NCBI GenBank assembly: GCA_023259035.1
Contig: JAHFRA010000010.1
Span: 1 to 64,000 of the forward strand
Length of the DNA stretch: 64,000 bases
Direction of reading: 5' to 3'
DNA from: Gallionella sp.
GTDB taxonomy: Bacteria; Pseudomonadota; Gammaproteobacteria; Burkholderiales; Gallionellaceae
How positions within the stretch are numbered: the first letter of the stretch is position 1; each line of letters begins with the position of its first letter. The notes below the pieces were generated by a model. That model saw only the letters and a program-made list of their open reading frames with translations, was not told the origin of the DNA and ran no database searches. Shown in pieces: positions 40,459 to 50,633 of this stretch. A program made the position numbers and the translations under genes.

Positions 40459-41538
40459 GTGAAAATATTTAGTGAACCTCTGAACAAGTCCTCTAGGTAT
40501 AAGGTGTACAGTATAAAACAAAACCCCCTGACCGACGCATTGCCCAACTTTCGCAACCTTGGTGTCACGTTGCGCATTTTGTTGGCCAGCAATGGCTTGG
40601 CGTTATTGCAGGCGTTATTGCAGGCGAATGGTTGGGCGGACGTGCCTCTGCGCATGATGCAGATCGTTACGTTGCTCGTGCCGGTTTTGCTAGCCAGCTT
40701 GTTGTTGCTGTGGGTGGCGCAACCGTGGTTGAATCGGTTGGCGTATTGGCGCGGCGCGCTGGCAGTGAGCACGCTGGTAGTGGCATTGACGTTATTTATC
40801 TACTATCTTGGCGGTGAGCTGTATCAGCCGTTAGGCTACGAAGATCGCCATTTTGACGCGGTGCGCTATGTGCTGTTCAGCTTGATAGTTTGCGGCATTT
40901 TGCTGATGTATTTCCGGTTGCGCTCCAGGGTGTTGTCACACGCCTTGCACGATGCACGCTTGCATGTATTGCGTGCGCGTATCAGACCACACTTCCTCTT
41001 TAATACTATTAATGCCGTACTCGGAATCGTGCGCACCCAACCTCATCAAGCTGAATCCGCGCTGGAAGATATGGCAGACTTGTTTCGCATGGCGATGACG
41101 GATACGCGCGATCTTGTACCCCTGCAGCAAGAGATCCAGATGAGCAAGCAATATATTGCCTTGGAGCAATTGCGCATGGGCGGGCGGCTGCAAGTCGATT
41201 GGCAAATTCAGGATATTCCGAACGGCGCGCTAATTCCGCCGCTATTGTTGCAACCGTTGTTGGAGAACGCTGTATATCATGGCATTGAGCCTTTGCCGCA
41301 AGGAGGCAGAATAAACATCGTGCTGCGTCGCAACGGTGGTGAATTGCTAATCAAGGTGGAGAACCCCTGCGTGCCGAAAAGTAACGCCCCTCATGCGGGA
41401 AACAAAATGGCGCTGCAAAATATCCGCGAACGATTGGGGTTGCTGTTCGATGTCGAGGCACGCTATAAGGCTGAGAGGGGCGATGATTTTTATCATGTGG
41501 AAATCACGCTGCCATACATGGAGGAGAAAACAATATGA
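40459..41538 (+). CDS. AlgZ/LytS-type sensor histidine kinase
   Basis: 359 aa. Four predicted membrane helices between ~35 and 155, then a His_kinase domain with the phospho-acceptor in RIRPHFLFNTINAVLGIV, and an ATPase region with LLLQPLLENAVYHGIEPL and NIRERLGLLFD. This is the AlgZ (FimS) family, which partners a LytTR-type regulator. Its stop overlaps the regulator start. Family members control alginate or type IV pili in Pseudomonas; the targets here are unknown. Confidence 0.87.
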   Translation: MKIFSEPLNKSSRYKVYSIKQNPLTDALPNFRNLGVTLRILLASNGLALLQALLQANGWADVPLRMMQIVTLLVPVLLASLLLLWVAQPWLNRLAYWRGALAVSTLVVALTLFIYYLGGELYQPLGYEDRHFDAVRYVLFSLIVCGILLMYFRLRSRVLSHALHDARLHVLRARIRPHFLFNTINAVLGIVRTQPHQAESALEDMADLFRMAMTDTRDLVPLQQEIQMSKQYIALEQLRMGGRLQVDWQIQDIPNGALIPPLLLQPLLENAVYHGIEPLPQGGRINIVLRRNGGELLIKVENPCVPKSNAPHAGNKMALQNIRERLGLLFDVEARYKAERGDDFYHVEITLPYMEEKTI

Positions 41539-42323
41539 GCATCATCGAATTGGCTTTGCGCGTCTTCATTGTGGATGACGAGCCGCCCGCGCGTAATCGT
41601 CTGCGCGATCTGTTGAGTGACTGCAGCGAACAGATAGCGCTGGAGGTGGTAGGCGAAGCTGGCAACGGCCAAGAAGCGTTGAACAAACTAATGGAAACGC
41701 CCGCCGATGTGGTACTGCTGGATATTCGAATGCCGCAAATGGACGGCATCGAGTTTGCGCAACATTTGCTAAGATCGCCCAAGCCTGCGCTGAACCTGTC
41801 CAAGTGGCCACCGGCAATCATTTTCACAACCGCGTATGACGCTTACGCGATCAAGGCATTCGAGCTTCACGCGATTGACTACTTGCTCAAGCCAATACGC
41901 TTGAAACGTTTATTCGAGGCACTCACCCGTGCGCGTGAAGCGGTGCCATTGCAAACTGAAGTGCTGCGCGACCTGCTGCCCGAACCGCGCAAATTTCTCT
42001 CCATCCACGAGCGCGGCAAGATCCATCTCGTCCCGGTTCAGCAGGTGCTGTTTCTCCGTGCCGAGTTGAAATACATCACTGTGCGCACCGCCGAACGTGA
42101 ATACCTGATCGAAGAGTCGCTCAATGCTTTGGAAAAAGAATTCGCCGTGCGTTTCGTGCGCGTTCATCGCAATTGTCTGGTGGCGAAAGAGGCCATAGCG
42201 GGTTTTGAACGGGGCGGTGAAGATAATGCGGAGAGCGCAGGCTGGATGGTGAAACTAAAAGGCTTGGACGAGTTGCTCGCAATCAGCCGCCGCCAACAGC
42301 ATATCGTCAAAGAGTTCAGTTGA
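41535..42323 (+). CDS. algR: AlgR-type LytTR response regulator
   Basis: 262 aa. Receiver domain with IVDDEPPARNRLRDLL, phospho-acceptor Asp63 (VVLLDIRMPQMDG), Thr (FTTAYDAYAI) and Lys (YLLKPIRLKRL). C-terminal LytTR DNA-binding domain (~150-262): IHLVPVQQVLFLRAELKYIT, YLIEESLNALEKEF, RFVRVHRNCLVAKEAI, ISRRQQHIVKEFS. About ten extra residues (SPKPALNLSKWPP) sit between the phosphorylation loop and the Thr motif. Confidence 0.88.
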   Translation: MSIIELALRVFIVDDEPPARNRLRDLLSDCSEQIALEVVGEAGNGQEALNKLMETPADVVLLDIRMPQMDGIEFAQHLLRSPKPALNLSKWPPAIIFTTAYDAYAIKAFELHAIDYLLKPIRLKRLFEALTRAREAVPLQTEVLRDLLPEPRKFLSIHERGKIHLVPVQQVLFLRAELKYITVRTAEREYLIEESLNALEKEFAVRFVRVHRNCLVAKEAIAGFERGGEDNAESAGWMVKLKGLDELLAISRRQQHIVKEFS

Positions 42324-42548
42324 TCTGCCCACATCGTTTTACATGCTCCTGGCTCAACGATCAGCTCTTGCGCGGATCGAATATTGGTGAATACGCTATG
42401 GCCTTGTTGAGATGATAAATTGCTACGTCACCCTTTAATCATAAACAGTTCCCTGTTTGTTATTCCAGTGAGGCTTATCCGCTTTCATTGCGATGCGCAG
42501 CAACAGTAGCGCACTGAGCAATCGAAATCATTGAGTGGAGGGCTGTAT

Positions 42549-43046
42549 TTATTGGGCCAAGCGTTTGACTTGGATGCTTCGCAACCGTGCCGCTGCTAGC
42601 GTTGATGCCACGATTTGCTCATTGAGCGAGAGGCGATGCTCTCCTGTGGCAGGGAAGCGCGCCAGCACGGCATTGGCGAATTCCATAATGGGTTCAAGGT
42701 GACTGTTGGGGTCGCCGATCTGCGGGCTGACTGCCTGGAAATATGCTACGCCATTACGTAGTGTGATGGCGAGCAGGTAGAAATCATGCCCACGCACTGT
42801 GACGTGCTTGTCGCGTACCTCGAAATATTGTGTCGTGCTGTATTGGGTCGCGTCGCTTGATGTGCCTAACAGATTGGCGATGGCCTCGATAAATGGTTGC
42901 ACAATGCTGAGCTGCGGGGCCAATGTCATATGGTACTGACCAAGGCGTTCGATGACCAGCGTGTTGTCCAGCGCCAGAGTTTTGCTTGGGCGGATGAAAA
43001 TAAGAAACAGTGCGGACAGGGAAAGGATGATAAGCGTTTCGATCAT
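42549..43046 (-). CDS. Hypothetical single-span membrane protein
   Basis: 165 aa of unknown family. One N-terminal membrane helix (MIETLIILSLSALFLIFI) then a soluble region that looks alpha/beta (TLVIERLGQYHMTLAPQLSI, YFEVRDKHVTVRGHDFYLLA, LRNGVAYFQAVSPQIGDP). The order faintly recalls band-7/SPFH N-termini, but the length and end do not fit well. The ~225 bp before it (42324-42548) hold no gene. Confidence 0.5.
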   Translation of the reverse strand: MIETLIILSLSALFLIFIRPSKTLALDNTLVIERLGQYHMTLAPQLSIVQPFIEAIANLLGTSSDATQYSTTQYFEVRDKHVTVRGHDFYLLAITLRNGVAYFQAVSPQIGDPNSHLEPIMEFANAVLARFPATGEHRLSLNEQIVASTLAAARLRSIQVKRLAQ

Positions 43047-43220
43047 GGCCTTATTCTAGCATTTCAAGTTGTACTGACCATATGCACAGCGACCTGAAAT
43101 AGCAGGCGAGGATCGCTGGCACAAATGCCATGTATATAATTGCCATCCGGTATTGAGCCTGAGCATGGTTTCGGCTGGGACTACGGGCAACGGTTTGACG
43201 GATTGCGGATTCGGAATATT

Positions 43221-43268
43221 TCATATAACCAATTTGGGTTACTAGTCTTGACCCCTATTGGGGTTATA
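43221..43268. promoter_or_regulatory. Paired small hairpins upstream of the sulfur cluster
   Basis: Within the 347-bp gap before dsrE there are two adjacent short palindromes: AACC-AATTTG-GGTT (43227-43240, imperfect centre) and ACCCC-TATT-GGGGT (43251-43264), 10 bp apart. Their shared AACC/GGTT half-sites suggest a tandem binding site for one regulator. Confidence 0.35.
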
Positions 43269-43393
43269 GCGTTCCACTGGCATCAGGAGTAACGTCCGAC
43301 CCGGTATAGCTGTCAGCAATACATTAACGTTGCATGGTAGTCTTCAGCATGGCTATTCTGCCCCTTTTGTGTTCGTTTTTTCGGAGTTTGTAA

Positions 43394-43786
43394 ATGTCAG
43401 CCAGCAAGATTTGCGTCGTGGTTGTATCTGGTTCCCTTGAGCGCTTGCAGATGGCGGCGATGGTGGCTTCGGTCGCGGCGGTGAGCGGGCAGGAAGTGAT
43501 GGTTTTCCTTTCAATGAATGCCTTGCCATACTTTGCCAAAGGCAATATCTCCAAAGCGCCGCATGAGGGCGAAATGGGCAGGATAATGGAGGGCAAGAAG
43601 ATACCCGAATTCAGAACCCTGTTCGAGCAGGCGGTCGAGCTCGGCGACGCCAAGATTTATCCATGTTCCATGGCTATGGATGTGCTCGGCATTGAGCAAG
43701 TTGGGCTTGAAGGCTATCTGGAAAGTGCGACCGGACTGACAAAGTTTCTTCACGATGCGCAAGATGGACAGGTTTGGACTTTTTAA
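43394..43786 (+). CDS. DsrE-family protein (DsrE2-like)
   Basis: 130 aa. SKICVVVVSGSLERLQMAAM, VAAVSGQEVMVFLSMNALPYF, and a Cys in AKIYPCSMAMDVLG, the position that carries sulfur in DsrE2/DsrE3-type proteins. No membrane helices. It starts a four-gene cluster with TusA, an SQR-like flavoprotein and a DUF1641 protein, a combination seen in sulfur oxidisers. AGTTTG rather than a strong ribosome site precedes the ATG. Confidence 0.82.
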   Translation: MSASKICVVVVSGSLERLQMAAMVASVAAVSGQEVMVFLSMNALPYFAKGNISKAPHEGEMGRIMEGKKIPEFRTLFEQAVELGDAKIYPCSMAMDVLGIEQVGLEGYLESATGLTKFLHDAQDGQVWTF

Positions 43787-43803
43787 TAGTCGGAGAATGT
43801 GAA

Positions 43804-44034
43804 ATGACGGAGAAGAAAATAGTTGATGGGCGCGGGAGCTTTTGTCCCGGCCCGCTGATGGAACTGATTGTGGCATTGAAGTCGTCCCAGGTTGGTGATG
43901 TGCTGGAGGTATTGTCAACCGACAAGGGTTCTGCGAACGATATTCCGGAGTGGCTTCGCAAGGTCGGTCACGAATACATTTCAACGACCGAATCGAATGG
44001 AGAGTGGCATATCACAGTACGAAAAACGAAGTAG
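43804..44034 (+). CDS. tusA: TusA sulfur carrier
   Basis: 76 aa with an intact sulfur site GSFC14PGPLMELIVAL and the family end EWHITVRKTK; VGDVLEVLSTDKGSANDIPEW in the middle. The ATG at 43804 is preceded by GGAG. Unlike the TusA-like proteins of the 30-31 kb island, it keeps the CPxP. Carries persulfide sulfur between DsrE-type partners and acceptor enzymes. Confidence 0.9.
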   Translation: MTEKKIVDGRGSFCPGPLMELIVALKSSQVGDVLEVLSTDKGSANDIPEWLRKVGHEYISTTESNGEWHITVRKTK

Positions 44035-44069
44035 GGAACTTTGTAGCAATAACCGACAGAGAGGGGAAT

Positions 44070-45206
44070 ATGAAAAAGATATTGATAGTTGGTGGCGGCA
44101 TGGGCGGCACGATACTGGCGAACAACATGGCCAGACGATTGACCAATGAACTCAAGACCGGCAAGGTTCGTATCACGATGCTGTCGGCAACCGAAAAGCA
44201 CATGTACCAGCCCGGCCTGCTTTATCTGGCAGTGGGCAAGATTACTCCCGATGAACTGTATCGAGACCAGGCCAGCCTGCTTGAGCCGGGCATCGAGTTT
44301 CACGTCGATCCGGTCGAGGAATTCAAGCTCGACAACAATCAGGTCAAAACCAAGAGCGGCAAGACTTTCGATTACGACTATATGGCCATCGCCACCGGCT
44401 CGCGCATGTTCCCGGAAGGCATCCCCGGCATGGTGGAGGGCGCGGAGACTTTCTACACCGAAGAGACTGCGCTGAAAATGTTCAAGCGCTTGCAATCGTT
44501 CGAGGGCGGGAAGGTGGTCGTCACCGTTGGCGTGCCGCACAAATGTCCGATGGCGCCGCTGGAAATTATTTTCATGCTGCACGACTATTTCAAGGATCGC
44601 GGTATCGCCGACAAGGTGCAACTGCATTACACTTACCCGATCGGGCGCGTGCATAGCCTGGAAAACGTCGCCAAATGGGCGGCGCCGGAAATGGATAGGC
44701 TGGGCATCAAATACGACACCTTCTTCAACATCAAGGAAGTGGACGTCAAGAACAAAGTGTTGCGCAGCGAGGAAGGCGTCGAAATCAATTATGACTTGCT
44801 CATTACCATCCCCACTCACAAAGGCATGGAAGTGTTGGAGAAGAACGGCCTCGGCCAGAATGGCTGGATACCAACCAACCGCACCAAGTTGAATATGGAA
44901 GGCCGCGACAATGTATTCATCCTCGGCGATACCACCAATATTCCGATCAGCAAGGCCGGTTCCACCGCACACTTCGAGGCAGACACGCTGGGCGAGAACC
45001 TCGCCGCCATCGTCAAGATAGGTATACCGGTGCGCGAATACGATGGCAAAGTGTTCTGCTTCATTGAGGTTGGCAAGGATCGCGCAACTTATGCGATGTT
45101 TGACTACAAGAACCCGCCCGACCCGAAGGCGCCGACCAAAGCGGTACATTGGTTCAAGATGGCCTACAACAAACTCTACTGGATATCCGCGCGTGGACTC
45201 CTGTAA
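44070..45206 (+). CDS. Sulfide:quinone oxidoreductase-like flavoprotein
   Basis: 378 aa. N-terminal FAD loop VGGGMGGTILANNMARRL, second nucleotide-binding region (GGKVVVTVGVPHKCPMAPLE), IATGSRMFPEGIPG, and FILGDTTNIPISKAGSTAHFEA which closes over FAD. Cys159 (HKCPMAP) and Cys330 (VFCFIE) fit the two catalytic cysteines of sulfide:quinone reductases, while a third is absent. The C-terminal region (HWFKMAYNKLYWISARGLL) is amphipathic and could bind the membrane. GAGGGG lies before the ATG. Genuine sulfide oxidation versus another electron donor is not settled. Confidence 0.82.
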   Translation: MKKILIVGGGMGGTILANNMARRLTNELKTGKVRITMLSATEKHMYQPGLLYLAVGKITPDELYRDQASLLEPGIEFHVDPVEEFKLDNNQVKTKSGKTFDYDYMAIATGSRMFPEGIPGMVEGAETFYTEETALKMFKRLQSFEGGKVVVTVGVPHKCPMAPLEIIFMLHDYFKDRGIADKVQLHYTYPIGRVHSLENVAKWAAPEMDRLGIKYDTFFNIKEVDVKNKVLRSEEGVEINYDLLITIPTHKGMEVLEKNGLGQNGWIPTNRTKLNMEGRDNVFILGDTTNIPISKAGSTAHFEADTLGENLAAIVKIGIPVREYDGKVFCFIEVGKDRATYAMFDYKNPPDPKAPTKAVHWFKMAYNKLYWISARGLL

Positions 45207-45220
45207 CGTGGAGGTGTGAG

Positions 45221-45835
45221 ATGAATACAGAAACCAAAGATGAAAAGGTCGTCATGGATTATGAGTTTGAGCGCGTAATTGCGGCAGCGCGGGATTCATT
45301 GACCGATGAAATGGTCGGGCGTCTCGCCGGTTCCGCCGCCGAAGCACTCGATCTGATTGACAAGGCAGGACGCTCCGGGCTGAGTAAAGCGATCCCGGCG
45401 CTGGCCGAGATGGTCAATAACGGCGATCTTGAACGACTCTCGCAACTTGCCCGCGTCTACCATGCAGCGCAGGATGCGCTTACCGATGAAATGGTCGGAC
45501 GCATCGCAGAAACATTGGGTGAAGGAATGTCCCTGCTCGATCGAGTTAATCGAAGCGGCTTCTGGAGGCTTGTAGAAGTGATGGAGCGTCTCGAATCCAC
45601 GGGTGCGCTGGAACGCATTGCCAGCAGCCTGCCACAATTATTGGAACGTCTCGACATGGTGGCCGGATTACTGACCTGCGTGGAAAGCGCGGCGCAAAAG
45701 ACTCAGGCTCAACCGGCTGCTGCTGGTATCGGCAGCATGTGGAAGATCATGACGAACGAGAAAACGGTGCGCTCACTCCAGTTCTTGTTGAATACGAGTG
45801 AACAATTGCAGGAGCATTGCGCAAAACCACGCTGA
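45221..45835 (+). CDS. DUF1641-containing helical protein
   Basis: 204 aa, mostly helical, no signal peptide. It contains two copies of one ~30-residue unit: DSLTDEMVGRLAGSAAEALD (about 25-55) and DALTDEMVGRIAETLGEGMS (about 85-115), both followed by LID/LLD and RSGF/RSGL. DUF1641 proteins commonly follow SQR-like flavoproteins and may bind them. GGAGG precedes the ATG. Last gene of the cluster. Confidence 0.75.
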   Translation: MNTETKDEKVVMDYEFERVIAAARDSLTDEMVGRLAGSAAEALDLIDKAGRSGLSKAIPALAEMVNNGDLERLSQLARVYHAAQDALTDEMVGRIAETLGEGMSLLDRVNRSGFWRLVEVMERLESTGALERIASSLPQLLERLDMVAGLLTCVESAAQKTQAQPAAAGIGSMWKIMTNEKTVRSLQFLLNTSEQLQEHCAKPR

Positions 45836-45860
45836 TGCAACAGTAGAGGTTTTTCCATAC

Positions 45861-45887
45861 CAACACCTTGTTCTCTCCAAGGTGTTG
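45861..45887. terminator. Bidirectional terminator between DUF1641 gene and ubiD
   Basis: CAACACCTTG, 7-nt loop, CAAGGTGTTG: a perfect 10-bp stem between converging genes. T-rich flanks occur on both sides (GGTTTTTCC on the left). Confidence 0.7.
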
Positions 45888-45917
45888 CGTTTGGTAATTG
45901 AGCGCGCCCCGGTTAAG

Positions 45918-47408
45918 CTACAACCCCAGCTCGCCCCACATCTGATCCACGCGCCGCTTCACCGCTTCGTCCATCACGATCGGCGTACCCCATTCGCGCT
46001 GTGTTTCGCCCGGCCATTTGTTGGTGGCATCCAGCCCCATCTTGCCACCCAGTCCTGATACCGGGCTGGCGAAATCGAGATAGTCGATCGGCGTCTTGTC
46101 CACCAGCAGCGTGTCGCGCACCGGGTCGACGCGCGTGGTGATCGCCCAGATCACTTCCTGCCAGTTGCGGATGGCAACGTCGTCATCCACCACGATAATG
46201 AACTTGGTGTACATGAACTGGCGCAGGTAGGACCAGATGCCGAACATCACGCGCTTGGCGTGTCCGGCATATTGTTTTTTGATACTGACCACCGCCATGC
46301 GGTATGAACAGCCTTCCGGCGGCAAATAGAAATCCACGATTTCGGGAAATTGTTTTTGCAGCATGGGGACGAACACTTCGTTCAGCGCCACACCCAGCAT
46401 CGCCGGTTCGTCGGGCGGTTTGCCGGTATAAGTGGAGTGGTAGATCGGGTCGCGCCGCAGGGTGATGCGCTCTATCGTAAATACCGGGAATTTGTCCTGC
46501 TCGTTGTAATAGCCGGTGTGGTCGCCATACGGCCCTTCAAGGGCCGTTTCATAAACGCCTCCTTCCAGTGCGTTCTTATCGGGGTGGATCACACCTTCCA
46601 GAACGATCTCGGCGGAAGCGGGGACTTGTAAATCGCTGCCGATGCATTTCACCAGCTCGGTCTTGCTGCCGCGCAGCAGCCCGGCGAACTGGTATTCGGA
46701 CAGGGAATCCGGAATCGGCGTGACCGCGGCGAGGATCGTGGCCGGGTCGGCACCGATCACCACCGCAACGGGGTAAGGCTGCCCCGGATGCTTCTCGCAG
46801 TGGTCGCGAAAATCCAGCGCGCCGCCGCGGTGCGCCAGCCAACGCATGATCACCTTGTTCGGCGCGATCACCTGCTGGCGGTAGATGCCGAGATTTTGGC
46901 GCGGCTTGTTCGGGCCGCGCGTGACCACCAGACCCCAAGTAATCAGCGGCGCGACATCGCCCGGCCAGCAGTGCTGGATCGGCAGTTTACCCAGGTCCAC
47001 ATCCGCGCCTTCCCACACCACCTCCTGACAGGGCGCACCGGACAGCACCTTGGGCGACATGGTCAGCACCTGTTTGAGCACTGGCCATTTTTCCCAGGCA
47101 TCCTTCAGACCCTTGGGCGGTTCGGGTTCTTTCAGGTAGGCCAGCAATTGTCCGACTTCGCGCAACGCGGCGACATTCTCTTCACCCATGCCCAGCGCCA
47201 CACGGCGCGGGGTGCCGAACAGATTGGCCAACACCGGAATCTTGTGCCCGAGCGGATTTTCAAACAGGATTGCCGGACCTTGCGCGCGCAACACGCGGTC
47301 GCAGATCTCAGTCATTTCCAGATGCGGCGAAACCGGCGCGGACACACGCTTGAGTTCGCCGATTTTTTCCAGTTGCGCGATGAAGTCGCGCAGGTCTTTA
47401 TATTTCAT
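45918..47408 (-). CDS. ubiD: UbiD 4-hydroxy-3-polyprenylbenzoate decarboxylase
   Basis: Prenyl-FMN enzyme of ubiquinone synthesis. 496 aa, full length. [20 protein letters not shown], the [14 protein letters not shown] loop, [29 protein letters not shown] split (prFMN-binding region), [25 protein letters not shown] (catalytic Glu/Arg area) and [16 protein letters not shown]. Works with UbiX and the UbiK-assisted hydroxylases. Confidence 0.96.
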   Translation of the reverse strand: MKYKDLRDFIAQLEKIGELKRVSAPVSPHLEMTEICDRVLRAQGPAILFENPLGHKIPVLANLFGTPRRVALGMGEENVAALREVGQLLAYLKEPEPPKGLKDAWEKWPVLKQVLTMSPKVLSGAPCQEVVWEGADVDLGKLPIQHCWPGDVAPLITWGLVVTRGPNKPRQNLGIYRQQVIAPNKVIMRWLAHRGGALDFRDHCEKHPGQPYPVAVVIGADPATILAAVTPIPDSLSEYQFAGLLRGSKTELVKCIGSDLQVPASAEIVLEGVIHPDKNALEGGVYETALEGPYGDHTGYYNEQDKFPVFTIERITLRRDPIYHSTYTGKPPDEPAMLGVALNEVFVPMLQKQFPEIVDFYLPPEGCSYRMAVVSIKKQYAGHAKRVMFGIWSYLRQFMYTKFIIVVDDDVAIRNWQEVIWAITTRVDPVRDTLLVDKTPIDYLDFASPVSGLGGKMGLDATNKWPGETQREWGTPIVMDEAVKRRVDQMWGELGL

Positions 47409-47473
47409 TCTTAAACTCCTTGAGCCGATAGCTTGCAGTAGAACCTGGGGCGCTACCTGCTACAAACTACCGG

Positions 47474-48346
47474 CTAATAAAATCTCTCTTCGCCTTCAGG
47501 ACGAGTCTTGAACCGCTTATGCAGCCAGAAATATTGCTCCGGCATTTCGCGCACGCGCTGTTCGATGAATTCGTTCATGCGGCGCGTGTCTGCGATGTCG
47601 TCACCGCTCGGATAGTTCTCCCATGCCGGGAAAAAGGTCAGCACGTAACCTTTACACCCTGATAATACACGGGTGATGCCAGGCACAACCTTCGCGCCAG
47701 TCATTTTCGCGATGCGCGGCACCGAGGTCATGGTTGCGGCAGATACGCCGAAGAAGGGGATGAAAGCGCCGTCCTTGACGCCTTGATCCTGATCCGGCGG
47801 ATAGATGAACGGCATACCTTCGCGCATACCTTTAAGGATAGGGCGGAGTCCTTGCTGGCGTGAGTAAAGGCGTTGGTTGCGGAAGCGGGTACGCTTCTTC
47901 AAAAGCAGTTCGGTAAAGTAGGGGTTCTTCTGGTTCGCATACATGCACACCGTATCGGTATGTTGTGCAACCCACTGCCCGCCGATATCCATACCGACGA
48001 AATGCGGCGTGAGCAAAATGGCGGGCTTGTCCTTGACCGCCTCAAAGTGCTCGACACCCTCGACGCGAATCAGGCTGCAGATGCGCTCAGCACTCGACCA
48101 CCACAGGATGCCACGCTCGATAAGGGAGCGACCGAACATCATGAAATGATCACGCAAGAGTTTCTTGCGCACCTCATCGCTCATGCCGGGGAAACACAGT
48201 TTCAGGTTGATGGCGCCCACCTTGCGACGTTCTGCGGCCAGCAGATAGAGCAACAACCCGACAGCGTCACCGATAACAACGATAACGCGGAACGGCAGAA
48301 AATGGATCAACCACAAAATAAAAACGCCAAGACGTACCAGCATCAC
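47474..48346 (-). CDS. LpxL/HtrB-family lipid A acyltransferase
   Basis: 290 aa. One N-terminal membrane helix, then LLTPHFVGMDIGGQWVAQ (HxxxxD/E-type catalytic motif), YPPDQDQGVKDGAFIPFFGV and VRVLSG-like region (GITRVLSGCKGYVLTF), ending EQYFWLHKRFKTRPEGEERF. Adds a secondary acyl chain to lipid A in the inner membrane. It overlaps by 4 nt with a second family member upstream, so the two act in one pathway. Confidence 0.88.
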   Translation of the reverse strand: MMLVRLGVFILWLIHFLPFRVIVVIGDAVGLLLYLLAAERRKVGAINLKLCFPGMSDEVRKKLLRDHFMMFGRSLIERGILWWSSAERICSLIRVEGVEHFEAVKDKPAILLTPHFVGMDIGGQWVAQHTDTVCMYANQKNPYFTELLLKKRTRFRNQRLYSRQQGLRPILKGMREGMPFIYPPDQDQGVKDGAFIPFFGVSAATMTSVPRIAKMTGAKVVPGITRVLSGCKGYVLTFFPAWENYPSGDDIADTRRMNEFIEQRVREMPEQYFWLHKRFKTRPEGEERFY

Positions 48347-49236
48347 CGCTCCCCGAACACGTCTGGTGACGCCACGCCGGGTGGCGCCACACCGCGCGGA
48401 GTTTTATAACGGTTATAACTCCATAGATATTGAGCTGGAGAAATCGCGATTACGCGCTCCAAGGCTTTATTTATTTGCAGCGGCACGGGTTTTGAAAAGT
48501 CCAGCGGCAATGGCTCGAAGCTCAGCACATAGCCAGCGCCGTGCGGCAGGCGTTCGGCGAAAGCTAACAGCACTGTTGCGCCGCTGGCCTGGGCCAATCG
48601 TCCGCTCAATGTCATGGTGTAAGCCGGGCGCGCAAAGAAATCCGCCCATTCACCCTCGCCATAACTTGGCACTTGATCGGGCAACAACCCGATCGCCTCG
48701 CCTCTCCTGAGTGCCTTGTAGAGCACTCGTACACCGCTGACATCTGCTGTTGCCAATCGTGTTAACCCTCGCTCTCGGCCACCGCGCATTATTTTTTCCA
48801 GCCAAACTTGTTTGGGGGAGCGGTACAAACATGTCAGCGGCAAATGCTGTCCGACATAGAGTCCGGCCACTTCAAAACAACCCCAGTGCGGCGTAAGCAG
48901 AATGATGCCTTTGCCTTGTGCGCGAGCCGCTTCAATATGCTCCCAACCCCGGCAGCTTTGCACCATAGCGCAAACTTGCGCCAGCGGCCTGCACCATACC
49001 CAAGGCAACTCGGCGACGCTTTTACCCGCCTCGTTGATGGCATGGTCAAGCAATTCGGCAAAGTGCTTTTCATCTGTGGCCAGATGCGCCTGGCGCAAGT
49101 TCTCTTCAGTGCGTGCGGCATATCCATTGGACACTGCAAAGGCTACGTGTCCGACCAGTGTACCAAGGCTGTGCAACACGCGCAGCGGCAACATCGCGAT
49201 CAGGCGAAAAATTGATTTAAAGAGAAAGTCAGTCAT
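48343..49236 (-). CDS. Second LpxL/LpxM-family acyltransferase
   Basis: 297 aa. IILLTPHWGCFEVAGLYVGQ carries the HxxxxE catalytic pair, then YRSPKQVWLEKIMRGGRERG, LLPDQVPSYGEGEWADFFAR and AQYLWSYNRYKTPRG. The start at 49236 opens a hydrophobic N-terminus; the upstream frame is unlike the family. The next gene starts in its stop codon (ATGA). Sequence divergence from its neighbour suggests different acyl positions or chain lengths. Confidence 0.87.
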   Translation of the reverse strand: MTDFLFKSIFRLIAMLPLRVLHSLGTLVGHVAFAVSNGYAARTEENLRQAHLATDEKHFAELLDHAINEAGKSVAELPWVWCRPLAQVCAMVQSCRGWEHIEAARAQGKGIILLTPHWGCFEVAGLYVGQHLPLTCLYRSPKQVWLEKIMRGGRERGLTRLATADVSGVRVLYKALRRGEAIGLLPDQVPSYGEGEWADFFARPAYTMTLSGRLAQASGATVLLAFAERLPHGAGYVLSFEPLPLDFSKPVPLQINKALERVIAISPAQYLWSYNRYKTPRGVAPPGVASPDVFGER

Positions 49237-49324
49237 AAAAAGCCAATGGTACCGAGAAGTCTTGAATAAGTCCCGCGTCACCGTGGCGCATGATCAAGTT
49301 GCTGGGCGGGCGTTGAGTATTTGG

Positions 49325-49330
49325 TATAAT
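49325..49330 (+). promoter_or_regulatory. -10 box of metK
   Basis: A perfect TATAAT 38 nt before the metK ATG. The -35 region is weak. No riboswitch-like structure is evident in the ~130-nt leader. Confidence 0.5.
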
Positions 49331-49367
49331 GCGTGTCTTTAATTATTGAGAAATTGAGCGGAGAACC

Positions 49368-50531
<1,164 letters not shown>

Positions 50532-50557
50532 GACTAGCCCAATACGTTGTTTAAAAC

Positions 50558-50592
50558 AGCCGCCCAAGAATGACAACTCTGGGCGGCTTTTT
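50558..50592 (+). terminator. Intrinsic terminator after metK
   Basis: AGCCGCCCA...TGGGCGGCT stem followed by TTTTT; classic Rho-independent terminator. Confidence 0.88.
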
Positions 50593-50633
50593 GTTAAGTT
50601 AAGTTGGGGCCATGCAATAAGTTAAATTCTTAT

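Noticed and set aside
43968-45149. 393-aa reverse ORF opposite the SQR-like gene
   Set aside because: The forward gene has clear FAD and Cys motifs; the reverse product is featureless.
49237-49367. Possible SAM riboswitch before metK
   Set aside because: I looked for SAM-I/II/III-type conserved segments and saw none; only a -10 box is convincing.
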